Source of the DNA: an uncultured Bacteroidota bacterium
GTDB taxonomy: Bacteria; Bacteroidota; Bacteroidia; Flavobacteriales; Flavobacteriaceae
Length of the DNA: 64,000 nt
NCBI GenBank assembly: GCA_902598295.1
Contig: CACKBA010000003.1
Location: 24,544 to 88,543 of the forward strand
Direction: 5' to 3'
The notes below the pieces were generated by a model. It made no database searches. It worked only from the letters and a program-made list of their open reading frames with translations, and was not told the DNA's origin. The position numbers were made by a program, and so were the translations under genes. Below, piece after piece: positions 9,914 through 18,856 of the stretch. Positions within the stretch are counted from its first letter, which is position 1; every line of letters starts with the position of its first letter.

Positions 9914-11611
9914 TTAAATTAATTCTTTAATAAGTTGATTCAATTTTGAATCCAAATCACTCTTTATTTTGATATAGTGGTCTGCTGATTTTAAACTTGA
10001 ATTAACACTAAAGTAATATTTTATTTTAGGTTCAGTTCCACTTGGGCGTAAACAAACTGATGTTTCGTCTTCACATTTTAGGATTATTAAGTTTGACTTT
10101 GGCAATTTAATTTTTTCTGTTTTTTTTGTTTTTAGATTTAATTTCTCACCCAAAAGATAATCTTCCTTAATCAAGACATCACTATTACCAATTTTTTTTG
10201 GAGGGTTCTTTCTTACATCATCTATAATTGACTCTATTTTCTTTTTTCCGTCTAAACCATTTAGTTTTTTTGTAACTAATTTTTCGCTGTAAAATCCGTA
10301 TTTAGTGTAACAATCAATAAGTATACTTAAAAAAGATTTATTTTTCTCTTTCAATTCATTAAATATTTCACAAATTAGTAGAGAAGAAGCAATTGCATCT
10401 TTATCTCTTACAAAATCACCAAATAAAAAGCCATAACTCTCTTCACCGCCTGCAATAAAATACTTTTGAGGAAAATCATTAATCATCTTACCAATCCATT
10501 TAAAACCGGTTAAAGAAAGTTTTATTTCAACATTGTTTTGCTTTGCTATTTTTTCAATCATTGGTGTTGAAACAACTGTTGACGCAATAAATGAACTTTT
10601 TTGATTTGTTTTTATTTTTTTTAATAAATAATCTAGCATTACCGCCATTGTTTGATTGCCATTAAGTAAAATAAATTCATTGTCATGCTTGAAAGCAATT
10701 CCAAATCTATCAGAGTCTGGGTCTGTACCAACTACAATATCATAATTATATTTTTTTGCCAAACCAATACCATGAGCTAGTGCTTCGGCTTCCTCTGGAT
10801 TTGGAGATTTAACAGTAGAAAAGTTACCATCTGGAATCATTTGTGATTCTACAGTTTTGTATTCAAACCCGTAATCTTCCAACAATAATGGAATCATCTT
10901 ATATGAGGTGCCATGAATTGGTGTAAAAACAACTTTTAATTTTTTCTTCTTCTTTTTTATATTGATTCTTTTTAGATAATCGCTTAATTTTTTTAAATAT
11001 TCCTTTTCAATTTTATTATAGTCAGTTGTTTTTAAATTATTTTTGGCTGCAAAATTTATGTCTGTATAATTCGTTCTAGAAATTGAATCAATTAATTTTT
11101 TATCAATAGGTGGAACAATTTGACCTCCATCAGACCAGTATACTTTGTATCCATTGTAATCAGGTGGATTATGGGAAGCAGTAATAACAATACCACAAAC
11201 ACAAGATAATTCTCTGACTCCAAAGGAAATAATTGGTGTTGGTTTGATTTCGTCAAAAATATATGTTTTTATATTATTTGCAGTAAAAATATCTGCAACA
11301 ACTTCAGAAAGGTACTTGCCATTATTTCTACTGTCATAACCTATTATAACTTTAGGATTTTTAGTACCCAAATCATGAATAAAATTACATATCCCCTGAG
11401 TTGCTTTTCCCAAGCTGTATTTATTTATCCTATTTGGTCCTACACCCATAATTCCTCTAATTCCCCCAGTACCAAATTCTAGATTTTTGTGAAAAATGTC
11501 ATTAAAATCTGATTGATTAAGTTCTTTTTTTAGTTTGTAAACTTCTTTAATTGTTTCCTTATCAAAAGGTTTTTTCGACCATACTTTAAAATTTTCTTCA
11601 GAGGAGTCCAT
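9914..11611 (-). CDS. phosphoglucomutase/phosphomannomutase (phospho-sugar mutase)
   Basis: 565 aa; TASHNPPDYNGYKVYW active-site loop and GTDPDSDR metal loop. Confidence 0.93.
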   Translation of the reverse strand: MDSSEENFKVWSKKPFDKETIKEVYKLKKELNQSDFNDIFHKNLEFGTGGIRGIMGVGPNRINKYSLGKATQGICNFIHDLGTKNPKVIIGYDSRNNGKYLSEVVADIFTANNIKTYIFDEIKPTPIISFGVRELSCVCGIVITASHNPPDYNGYKVYWSDGGQIVPPIDKKLIDSISRTNYTDINFAAKNNLKTTDYNKIEKEYLKKLSDYLKRINIKKKKKKLKVVFTPIHGTSYKMIPLLLEDYGFEYKTVESQMIPDGNFSTVKSPNPEEAEALAHGIGLAKKYNYDIVVGTDPDSDRFGIAFKHDNEFILLNGNQTMAVMLDYLLKKIKTNQKSSFIASTVVSTPMIEKIAKQNNVEIKLSLTGFKWIGKMINDFPQKYFIAGGEESYGFLFGDFVRDKDAIASSLLICEIFNELKEKNKSFLSILIDCYTKYGFYSEKLVTKKLNGLDGKKKIESIIDDVRKNPPKKIGNSDVLIKEDYLLGEKLNLKTKKTEKIKLPKSNLIILKCEDETSVCLRPSGTEPKIKYYFSVNSSLKSADHYIKIKSDLDSKLNQLIKELI

Positions 11612-11617
11612 AATTGG

Positions 11618-12559
11618 TCATTTAGTTTTTTCAACTATTGAATAATTATCACCATTTCTTTTAGATCTTAGAATTAGCTCACCCAAAAATCCAGCAATAA
11701 AAAAAATCAACCCCATTAACATAGTAACAAGTGAAATATAAAATAGAGGTCTTTCTGTAATCAATCTTCCAGTTTTATTTACAAAAAGTTTATCATAACC
11801 AATGTAAATAGAAATTATCAATCCAGTTAAAACCATAACAGTTCCAATTAATCCAAAAAAATGCATTGGTCTTTTACCAAATCTTTGGATAAAGGACAAT
11901 GTCACAAGATCTAAAAACCCTTTAATAAATCTATCAGCACCATATTTTGTTTTCCCATGTTTTCTGGGGTGGTGCTTGACCTCTTTTTCGGATATTTTAG
12001 AAAAACCAGCATTTTTAGCTAGAACTGGAATGTATCTGTGCATTCCATCAGTAAGGGTTATGTTTTTAATTACTTCTGATTTATATGCCTTTATTCCACA
12101 GTTAAAATCATTTAATTTTATTCCAGATGCTTTTCGTGCTGCCCAATTAAAAAGTTTAGATGGTATGTTTTTAAAAATGATTGAGTCGTATCTCTTTTTT
12201 TTCCAACCTGAGACTAAATCTAAGTTTTGCTTAGTGATTATATCAAATAGTGGATAAATTTCGTTTGGATCGTCTTGTAAATCAGCATCCATAGTGACAA
12301 CAATATTTCCAATAGCTCTTTTGAAGCCTGCATGAAGGGCCATGGATTTTCCATAATTTTTTTGAAACTTAAGTCCATAGATGTTTTTATTTCTTGACAA
12401 ATTACTTATAATGGACCAGGAATTATCAGTGCTGCCATCATCAATATATATTATTTCAAAGTCTAAATTTTTTCCGTTTAATGACCTTATGATAGATTTA
12501 TTAAGTTCATTTAGGGATTCAGACTCATTATATAATGGTATTATAATAGATAGATCCAT
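11618..12559 (-). CDS. glycosyltransferase family 2 (DPM1/GtrB-like) with C-terminal TM helices
   Basis: 313 aa; MDLSIIIPLYNESESL, DADLQDDP. Confidence 0.9.
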   Translation of the reverse strand: MDLSIIIPLYNESESLNELNKSIIRSLNGKNLDFEIIYIDDGSTDNSWSIISNLSRNKNIYGLKFQKNYGKSMALHAGFKRAIGNIVVTMDADLQDDPNEIYPLFDIITKQNLDLVSGWKKKRYDSIIFKNIPSKLFNWAARKASGIKLNDFNCGIKAYKSEVIKNITLTDGMHRYIPVLAKNAGFSKISEKEVKHHPRKHGKTKYGADRFIKGFLDLVTLSFIQRFGKRPMHFFGLIGTVMVLTGLIISIYIGYDKLFVNKTGRLITERPLFYISLVTMLMGLIFFIAGFLGELILRSKRNGDNYSIVEKTK

Positions 12560-12565
12560 TTTAGA

Positions 12566-13090
12566 TTAAGATTTTTTTATAATCAAACCCAAAATTAAAC
12601 TAAACATAAATCCAACAAAAAGATTAGATACAATTGTAAATGGATACACTAAGTTTTTAGTCCATTCAACATAGCCAATAAATTCTTCTTTAGTCCAGAA
12701 CTCTCCACTTTCAGGATTAGTCATCTGCTCAGGATTTTGTTCAATTGCAACCTCATATGCAATATTCCATGCCGTTTCCCAAAAATTAGGCTCAATAACA
12801 TTAGTAAGTAATAAAAAATATAAAATAAAAACAATAGCATTAACTACGGATATTCCAGTCCCCAACTTCAAAACAGTTTTTAAATCTATTATTCCTTTAT
12901 TTATTTTTTTAAAATTTAAACTACACGCTGTTATTCCCACAATTAAGATTAACAAACCTACAATGTTTGATGTTGTATCGTTTTCATAATGAGTGCCCAG
13001 GACTACCTGCATTATTGAAAAGGATACAGTGAAAAATGCAGTGTATATTCCAAATTTCTTTATCTCATTTTTGCTTGATATTGTTTCCAT
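12566..13090 (-). CDS. DUF4199 family membrane protein
   Basis: 174 aa, four TM segments, family-typical layout next to GT2. Confidence 0.7.
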   Translation of the reverse strand: METISSKNEIKKFGIYTAFFTVSFSIMQVVLGTHYENDTTSNIVGLLILIVGITACSLNFKKINKGIIDLKTVLKLGTGISVVNAIVFILYFLLLTNVIEPNFWETAWNIAYEVAIEQNPEQMTNPESGEFWTKEEFIGYVEWTKNLVYPFTIVSNLFVGFMFSLILGLIIKKS

Positions 13091-13136
13091 TTTTTACTTG
13101 TAAATTTATGTAGAAATTATCTATTATTGATATTCA

Positions 13137-13166
13137 TTGCATAAATTAAAAAAAAACTTATTTTTG
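13137..13166 (+). promoter_or_regulatory. rpmE2 promoter: TTG-N19-TATTTTTG
   Basis: -33 TTG at 13137-13139, -7 TATTTTTG at 13159-13166; 15 nt before ATG. Confidence 0.65.
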
Positions 13167-13181
13167 CTCACTCAATTAAAA

Positions 13182-13673
13182 ATGAAAAAAGGTATACATC
13201 CAGAAAATTATAGACTTGTTGCTTTTAAAGATATGTCCAACAACGATGTTTTTATCACCAAATCAGCTGTTGAAACCAAAGATACAATAAATCACGAGGG
13301 TGTAGATTATCCATTAGTGAAGTTAGAAATTTCACGAACATCTCATCCATACTATACAGGTAAAACAAAACTTGTTGACACTGCCGGTAGAATAGATAAG
13401 TTTAAAAACAGATATGCTGCTTTGTCATTGAAAAAAAACGAGGGTTCAAAACCGTCTGAAGCCACACCTGCTAACGAACCTGTTGCTGAAACCACACCTG
13501 CTAACGAACCTGTTGCTGAAGCCACACCTGCTGAAGAGCCTGTTGCTAAAGAGGTACCTGCCGAAGAGCCTGTTGCTGAAGAGGCACCTGCTGAAGAGCC
13601 TGTTGCTGAAGAGGCACCTGCTGAGAATCCTGAGGATTCAGATGAAAATACAGACTCTGAGTCCGTTAAGTAA
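13182..13673 (+). CDS. rpmE2: 50S ribosomal protein L31 type B with long acidic repeat C-terminal tail
   Basis: [28 protein letters not shown]...SHPYYTGK is type-B L31; start moved from ORF-track 13137 to ATG 13182; tail [10 protein letters not shown] repeats. Confidence 0.93.
   Translation: MKKGIHPENYRLVAFKDMSNNDVFITKSAVETKDTINHEGVDYPLVKLEISRTSHPYYTGKTKLVDTAGRIDKFKNRYAALSLKKNEGSKPSEATPANEPVAETTPANEPVAEATPAEEPVAKEVPAEEPVAEEAPAEEPVAEEAPAENPEDSDENTDSESVK
13458..13637 (+). repeat. 30-nt tandem repeat (about 6 units) encoding decapeptide (E/K)(A/T/E)(T/A/V)PA(N/E)EPVA
   Basis: Units read at 13458, 13488, 13518, 13548, 13578 and degenerate 13608. Confidence 0.95.
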
Positions 13674-13680
13674 TTGTATA

Positions 13681-15252
13681 TTACAGTTTATTTACCTCCT
13701 CCAGATTAAGCATATTAATTGCATTATTCGACATACCAACAATGTTATTGTTTAGAAGTCTTATTGACATGTCATAGTATAATGGAATGATAGGGGAGAA
13801 GTTGTATATAATATTCTCCAGTATTTCAAAATTTTTTTCAATGTGCGATTCTTCCTCGTTTAATATGTTATAGATACTATCAAATTTTTCATCCATAAAA
13901 TACGTATAATTAGGTCCATTGGGTGTTTTGTTTTTTGAAGAAAAAAGATCAAAGTAATTTTCGGGGTTGGGGTAGTCTGCAATCCAACTTGCCCTAAAAA
14001 AATCATATTTTCCTTTTGCTTTTCCTTGTCTTAGTATTGAAGGAGGAGTAATTTCAATTTTCATGTTTATACTTAGTTTCTTAAGTTCAGATTGAATAAA
14101 TTCTATTACATCTAGGTATTGGGCGTCAGTCACTACATTTAATTCAATAGATTTCTTTTTATTTTTTTCCAAATACTTATTTAAATATTTTTTAGCTAAA
14201 TCAGTATCGTAAAAATATCGTTCATTAAAAAAATCTTCATTTAGACCCGTTGGTACAATACCGCTTAAAGCTGGGTAGCCAATATTTTGTCTTAAATATT
14301 TCATCATTTTTTTTCTATCAATTGCATGATTGATAGCTAACCTTAGGTACTTTTCAGTTTCTAGTGAGTTGGTTGTATTAAATCCTAAATATTCAGTGTT
14401 TAAATACGGATTTTTTATAACATTGATATTAGAATAATCATTCTTCAATTCACCATTATTATCAAAAATTAACTCAACAATAGAATTTTCTGGTGAATTT
14501 ATCATATCAAGATTGTTGGATATAAATTCCATGAATTCACTTTTTTTATCCGGGATGAATGAGATTGCAACGCCATCAAGGTAAGGTAGTTTTTTTCCAC
14601 TCTTATCAGTTTTGAAATAGTTATTATTTCTTCTTAAAACTAATTTTATGTTTTTATCCCATTTTTTGAATATAAATGGACCTGTGCCAATAGGAATTTT
14701 ATTTAATAGTTTACCCTCATTAAATGATTCGAAGGGAACAACGGAGGAATATTTCATTGTAAGTTTGCCTAAAAAACTATTTGATTTATTTTTTAGTGTA
14801 ATTTTTAATATTGTATCGTTGACTGCTTTAAATTCCTTTACATTTTTAAAAATCCATGATCCAGGGGAAGCTAACTTTTTATCTAATATTCTGTTGAAAC
14901 TGTAGACAAAATCATTTGAAATTACTTTTCTTGTAGAGTCAATGCCAAAAATCTCTGATTTATGATAAAATACATTATCATTTAAAAAGAAAGTATATTC
15001 GTTTTTTCCCTCATCATAATACCATTCTTTTGCTATGTCAGGTTTAATTTTAAGGTTTTTATCCAATTTGACTAAGCCATTATATAACTGGTTACATGGC
15101 CACATATTTCTCAATGATGAAGAAAATGCAGGGTCTAAAGAACTGATATTTGAATATTCATTATACTTAAAAATCTTAAGATTATTTTCAGTTGGTTTTT
15201 GACAGGAAACAAAAATTAATGATAAAAAAAGACTAGAAAATATGTATTTCAC
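13681..15252 (-). CDS. ABC transporter substrate-binding lipoprotein (SBP_bac_5/OppA-like), GTG start
   Basis: 523 aa; lipobox LIFVSC; SBP_bac_5-type sequence. Confidence 0.85.
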   Translation of the reverse strand: MKYIFSSLFLSLIFVSCQKPTENNLKIFKYNEYSNISSLDPAFSSSLRNMWPCNQLYNGLVKLDKNLKIKPDIAKEWYYDEGKNEYTFFLNDNVFYHKSEIFGIDSTRKVISNDFVYSFNRILDKKLASPGSWIFKNVKEFKAVNDTILKITLKNKSNSFLGKLTMKYSSVVPFESFNEGKLLNKIPIGTGPFIFKKWDKNIKLVLRRNNNYFKTDKSGKKLPYLDGVAISFIPDKKSEFMEFISNNLDMINSPENSIVELIFDNNGELKNDYSNINVIKNPYLNTEYLGFNTTNSLETEKYLRLAINHAIDRKKMMKYLRQNIGYPALSGIVPTGLNEDFFNERYFYDTDLAKKYLNKYLEKNKKKSIELNVVTDAQYLDVIEFIQSELKKLSINMKIEITPPSILRQGKAKGKYDFFRASWIADYPNPENYFDLFSSKNKTPNGPNYTYFMDEKFDSIYNILNEEESHIEKNFEILENIIYNFSPIIPLYYDMSIRLLNNNIVGMSNNAINMLNLEEVNKL

Positions 15253-15268
15253 TTCCCCAATTTAAGTA

Positions 15269-15276
15269 TATATTTG
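15269..15276 (+). promoter_or_regulatory. TAnnTTTG -7 box (TATATTTG) of mtaB
   Basis: Exact match 11 nt before ATG. Confidence 0.5.
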
Positions 15277-15287
15277 CAATTCTTTTA

Positions 15288-16604
15288 ATGATGAAAGTCG
15301 CATTTAAAACACTAGGGTGTAAGTTGAATTTTTCTGAGACATCAACTATATCTAGGGAATTTACCAAAAATGGATATGAAAAAGTAGATTTTGATGAAAA
15401 ATCCGACATATATGTAATTAATACTTGTTCAGTCACTCAAAATGCCGATAAGGAGTTTAAATATCTTGTAAATAAAACAAAGAAAAATAATCCAAATGCG
15501 TATGTCGTAGCCATAGGTTGTTACGCCCAGTTAAAACCTAGAGAAATATCATTAATTGATGGAGTTGATTTAGTCTTGGGAGCAGATAAAAAGTTTGATA
15601 TTCTTAATTATTTAGAATTTGATAAAAAAATCAGCCAAAACTATCATTCTTGTGAAATAACTAATGTTGATAAATTCAAACCATCATATTCTTTTGGTGA
15701 TAGATCTAGATCATTTTTAAAAATTCAAGACGGCTGTGATTATCAATGTTCTTATTGTACAATACCACTTGCCAGGGGAAAATCAAGAAGTCCCTCTGTT
15801 GATAGTGTTATAGATAGTATTAAAATCTTAATTGATAAAGGAGTACAAGAGGTTGTTTTAACTGGTGTTAACATTGGAGATTTTGGAATAACTGAAAATG
15901 TAAAACCCAGGAAAAGTAATTTTTTTAATTTGCTGAATCAAATAAGTCATATAAGTGACTTAAAAAGATTAAGAATATCATCTATTGAGCCAAATCTTTT
16001 GAATAATGATATTATTGATCTTGTTAGTGACTGCGAAAAAATACTTCCTCATTTTCATATACCACTGCAAAGTGGATCTGACACGATATTGAAGCTTATG
16101 AAAAGAAGATATTTGAGAGAAGTTTATGAAACCAGATTTGATTACATAAAAGAAAAAATCCCAAATGCATGTATAGGTTCAGATGTAATTGTGGGATTTC
16201 CTGGTGAAGATGACTTAGAATTTACAGAAACTTATAATTTTCTCAAATCTATTGATATTTCTTACTTACATGTATTTTCTTATTCAGAAAGATCAAACAC
16301 CTCATCAATATCAATTAACAATAAGGTGTCTAAATCAGTTAAAAATAAAAGGAGTAAAATATTGAGAGAACTGTCTAATTCAAAAAAACTTGAGTTTTAT
16401 AAAAAGAATATCAACAACTATCATAATGTTCTTTTTGAAACAGAAAATAAAAATGGGTATATATATGGCTATACCGAAAATTATGTTAGAGTAAAATCTC
16501 TATGGTCTAACTCAAAACAAAATAAGATACTAAATTGTTACTTGGATGGTATTGACGGGGATTTCAATTGTATTGCAGAGGAAACAGTTGAACTTAAAGT
16601 CTGA
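15288..16604 (+). CDS. mtaB: tRNA (N6-L-threonylcarbamoyladenosine(37)-C2)-methylthiotransferase
   Basis: 438 aa; radical-SAM CDYQCSYCTIPLARG; MiaB/MtaB N-terminal TLGCKLN. Confidence 0.93.
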   Translation: MMKVAFKTLGCKLNFSETSTISREFTKNGYEKVDFDEKSDIYVINTCSVTQNADKEFKYLVNKTKKNNPNAYVVAIGCYAQLKPREISLIDGVDLVLGADKKFDILNYLEFDKKISQNYHSCEITNVDKFKPSYSFGDRSRSFLKIQDGCDYQCSYCTIPLARGKSRSPSVDSVIDSIKILIDKGVQEVVLTGVNIGDFGITENVKPRKSNFFNLLNQISHISDLKRLRISSIEPNLLNNDIIDLVSDCEKILPHFHIPLQSGSDTILKLMKRRYLREVYETRFDYIKEKIPNACIGSDVIVGFPGEDDLEFTETYNFLKSIDISYLHVFSYSERSNTSSISINNKVSKSVKNKRSKILRELSNSKKLEFYKKNINNYHNVLFETENKNGYIYGYTENYVRVKSLWSNSKQNKILNCYLDGIDGDFNCIAEETVELKV

Positions 16605-16884
16605 CACCAACAGGAAGTAGGTCCATATATTCCCTGTTTTTCTTCAAAAAAACTTTTATCTCACTCGATGTTGGCATCATTCTTAATTTCCTGTCCTTTA
16701 TATGTTCAAAAATTGAGACTAAAAATTCTTCTTTAAAATTATCATCAGTATTTTCTGGAATTATAATTTTTGTCAAAAAAATCTTTCTTTCTTGTAAAGC
16801 GTACTCAACTTTTGCCAGTTTGCCATTAATTTCAACTTCAAATTGACGCAAAAAGTCATTGTCATTGATCGAGAAATTGTTCAT
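16594..16884 (-). CDS. small GNAT-like N-acetyltransferase (YidJ/NATD1-like)
   Basis: 96 aa, VEINGKLAKVEYALQERKIFL ... family-like pattern. Confidence 0.65.
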   Translation of the reverse strand: MNNFSINDNDFLRQFEVEINGKLAKVEYALQERKIFLTKIIIPENTDDNFKEEFLVSIFEHIKDRKLRMMPTSSEIKVFLKKNREYMDLLPVGVRL

Positions 16885-16893
16885 AAAAGTTAG

Positions 16894-17622
16894 TTGTTTA
16901 GTTGTTTTGTTACTACAAATATAGTAAAATTGAAAGAACTATTTTTGTATATAATTCTGAATCAGGGAGATACATATGATGTTTTTTTTATGCCAGGAAT
17001 GGCAGCTAACAGTAAAATTTTTGAATTTATAAAACTTCCAAAAAATTTTAAACTTCATTATTTGGAATGGTTTCATTCAAATGAGAATGAAAACCTTAAA
17101 TCATACGTTAATAGGTTGTCAAAAGAAATCAATGGAAAAAATATTGTTCTTGTAGGTGTTTCTTTTGGGGGTATTATTGTTCAGGAGCTTTCCAAAATTA
17201 TGGTTGTGAAAAAAGTAATTATTATATCTAGTGTAAAATCCAGACATGAACTTCCCCTTATGATGCAATTAAGTAGAAAAACAAAAGCTTACAGGTTTCT
17301 TCCTTTAAATTGGATTGACGATTTTGAATCTTTAGTTGTGTTTGTTTTTGGACCTATGATAAAAAAAAGAATTTCATTGTACAGGAAGTATCTATCATTT
17401 AGGGATGAAAATTATTTAAAATGGGCTATTCACCAAATTGTGAATTGGGAGCAGAATAAACCTAACAAAAACACAATTCATATTCATGGAACACATGATC
17501 TGGTTTTTCCTTCAATTTATATTAAAAATGCAATTTTTGTAAAAGGAGGTAATCATGCCATGATTCTTAGAAAAGCAACATGGTTTAATGAAAATCTACC
17601 GAAATTAATTACCGTAGAGTAA
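16894..17622 (+). CDS. alpha/beta hydrolase (start codon uncertain; may begin near 16957-16990)
   Basis: VFFMPGMAANSKIFEF and nucleophile GVSFGG; upstream 20-30 residues probably not translated (a TATTTTTG box lies at 16940-16947). Confidence 0.75.
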   Translation: MFSCFVTTNIVKLKELFLYIILNQGDTYDVFFMPGMAANSKIFEFIKLPKNFKLHYLEWFHSNENENLKSYVNRLSKEINGKNIVLVGVSFGGIIVQELSKIMVVKKVIIISSVKSRHELPLMMQLSRKTKAYRFLPLNWIDDFESLVVFVFGPMIKKRISLYRKYLSFRDENYLKWAIHQIVNWEQNKPNKNTIHIHGTHDLVFPSIYIKNAIFVKGGNHAMILRKATWFNENLPKLITVE

Positions 17623-17693
17623 TTTATGGTAGGTTTTAATTCTAAAGGCCTTTCCATTTGTCAAAAAAATATCCATCCGCAATGCTGATGCTT

Positions 17694-18008
17694 TTAGAGT
17701 CCAAGAAATTTTCCTCGTGTAAAAGTTAAATTAATTGAATCATAATCATCAGGGGTTTCCCCCAATATTTCATTTCCTCTCAATATTAATGATTCAATAT
17801 CATTTCCTTCGTATGAATCAAGACCAGCACTCACAAAATCGTATCCTGGATTTGGATTATGAGTAAGTTTTACACACTCTAAAAACTTAAAAAATCGAGG
17901 GTCATCATCTTCAATATCAAGTATAAACTCATCGTCTGAAACGTATGGTTCAAAACCTTCAATCTCAAGTTTACGGTGTAATGAAAAATTATTATAGTAG
18001 AATGTCAT
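17694..18008 (-). CDS. hypothetical protein, 104 aa acidic
   Basis: Open frame with ATG; no family recognised. Confidence 0.55.
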   Translation of the reverse strand: MTFYYNNFSLHRKLEIEGFEPYVSDDEFILDIEDDDPRFFKFLECVKLTHNPNPGYDFVSAGLDSYEGNDIESLILRGNEILGETPDDYDSINLTFTRGKFLGL

Positions 18009-18019
18009 TATTTAAATTA

Positions 18020-18535
18020 TTATATTTTCTTCATTTGGCTTTGCATAATTTTTATTTGCTGAGTCATCATACCATGCTTATCTAATTTTTTTGCTTCATT
18101 AAGTAGCATTGTTGCCTCTCTTTTTCTTCTTTTTTGCATCAATATTCCAGCAAGGCTCAATTTTGCCATCGCAATATCATGATTCATATTAAGACCTAGC
18201 GAAAGGGCCTTTTTAAAAAACTTCTCAGCTTGAGTTAGGTTTTTTTGTGAATATATGATTCCAAATAGATAATTGTAGTATCCGTGTTGTTTTTTGATTA
18301 AAGATTTTTCCGGATTTTTGATCATGTTCAAATATCTTTCAGTGCCATCAAAATCTTGTTTTCTCATCCTTAAAAATGCCAAGATTAACATTTCATTTTT
18401 AAAATACAGTAAAATAAAGATTAGTGATAAAAATATTAGCGCTATTCCGTTCCCAATGTTATCATTCATAAACTGGATAACACAAAAAACTATGGACAAA
18501 AACGCAAGAACTAGTTTAAATAATTTATTAAACAT
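18020..18535 (-). CDS. membrane-anchored TPR-like protein
   Basis: 171 aa; two N-terminal TM helices then TPR-like helices (YYNYLFGIIYSQKNLTQAEKFFKKAL). Confidence 0.65.
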   Translation of the reverse strand: MFNKLFKLVLAFLSIVFCVIQFMNDNIGNGIALIFLSLIFILLYFKNEMLILAFLRMRKQDFDGTERYLNMIKNPEKSLIKKQHGYYNYLFGIIYSQKNLTQAEKFFKKALSLGLNMNHDIAMAKLSLAGILMQKRRKREATMLLNEAKKLDKHGMMTQQIKIMQSQMKKI

Positions 18536-18598
18536 TTGTTGTTATTTATTTCGTAAAATTAAAAAAAACTTTTATTAATGAATTAATTTCAATTATTG

Positions 18599-18606
18599 TA
18601 TATTTG
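18599..18606 (+). promoter_or_regulatory. TAnnTTTG -7 box (TATATTTG) of rpmH
   Basis: Exact match 16 nt before ATG 18623. Confidence 0.5.
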
Positions 18607-18622
18607 GCGAAATTTATTCTTG

Positions 18623-18781
18623 ATGAAAAGAACGTTTCAACCATCAAATAGAAAAAGAAAAAACAAGCACGGATTTAGAGAAAGAATGTCTACACCTGAA
18701 GGACGTAAAGTGCTTTCATCTAGGAGAAAGAAAGGCAGAAAAAAATTGACTGTTTCAAGTGAATTAAGACACAAAAAGTAA
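18623..18781 (+). CDS. rpmH: 50S ribosomal protein L34
   Basis: [45 protein letters not shown]-track start 18596 shortened. Confidence 0.97.
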   Translation: MKRTFQPSNRKRKNKHGFRERMSTPEGRKVLSSRRKKGRKKLTVSSELRHKK

Positions 18782-18805
18782 GTTGAAAAAAAGATTACAA
18801 AAAAG

Positions 18806-18837
18806 GGTGTTGTTTTTTAAAATAACACCTTTTTTTT
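18806..18837 (+). terminator. Rho-independent terminator after rpmH
   Basis: Stem GGTGTTGTT / AATAACACC, 6-nt loop, followed by T8. Confidence 0.88.
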
Positions 18838-18856
18838 GATATATTGAAAAACGGTT

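Noticed and set aside
13483-13755. Plus-strand 90-aa leucine/lysine-rich ORF
   Set aside because: Alternate frame of the 30-nt tandem repeat in rpmE2; stays open only because the repeat unit is a multiple of 3.
15233-15436. Minus-strand 67-aa ORF
   Set aside because: Overlaps mtaB start and oppA start; no protein-like signal.
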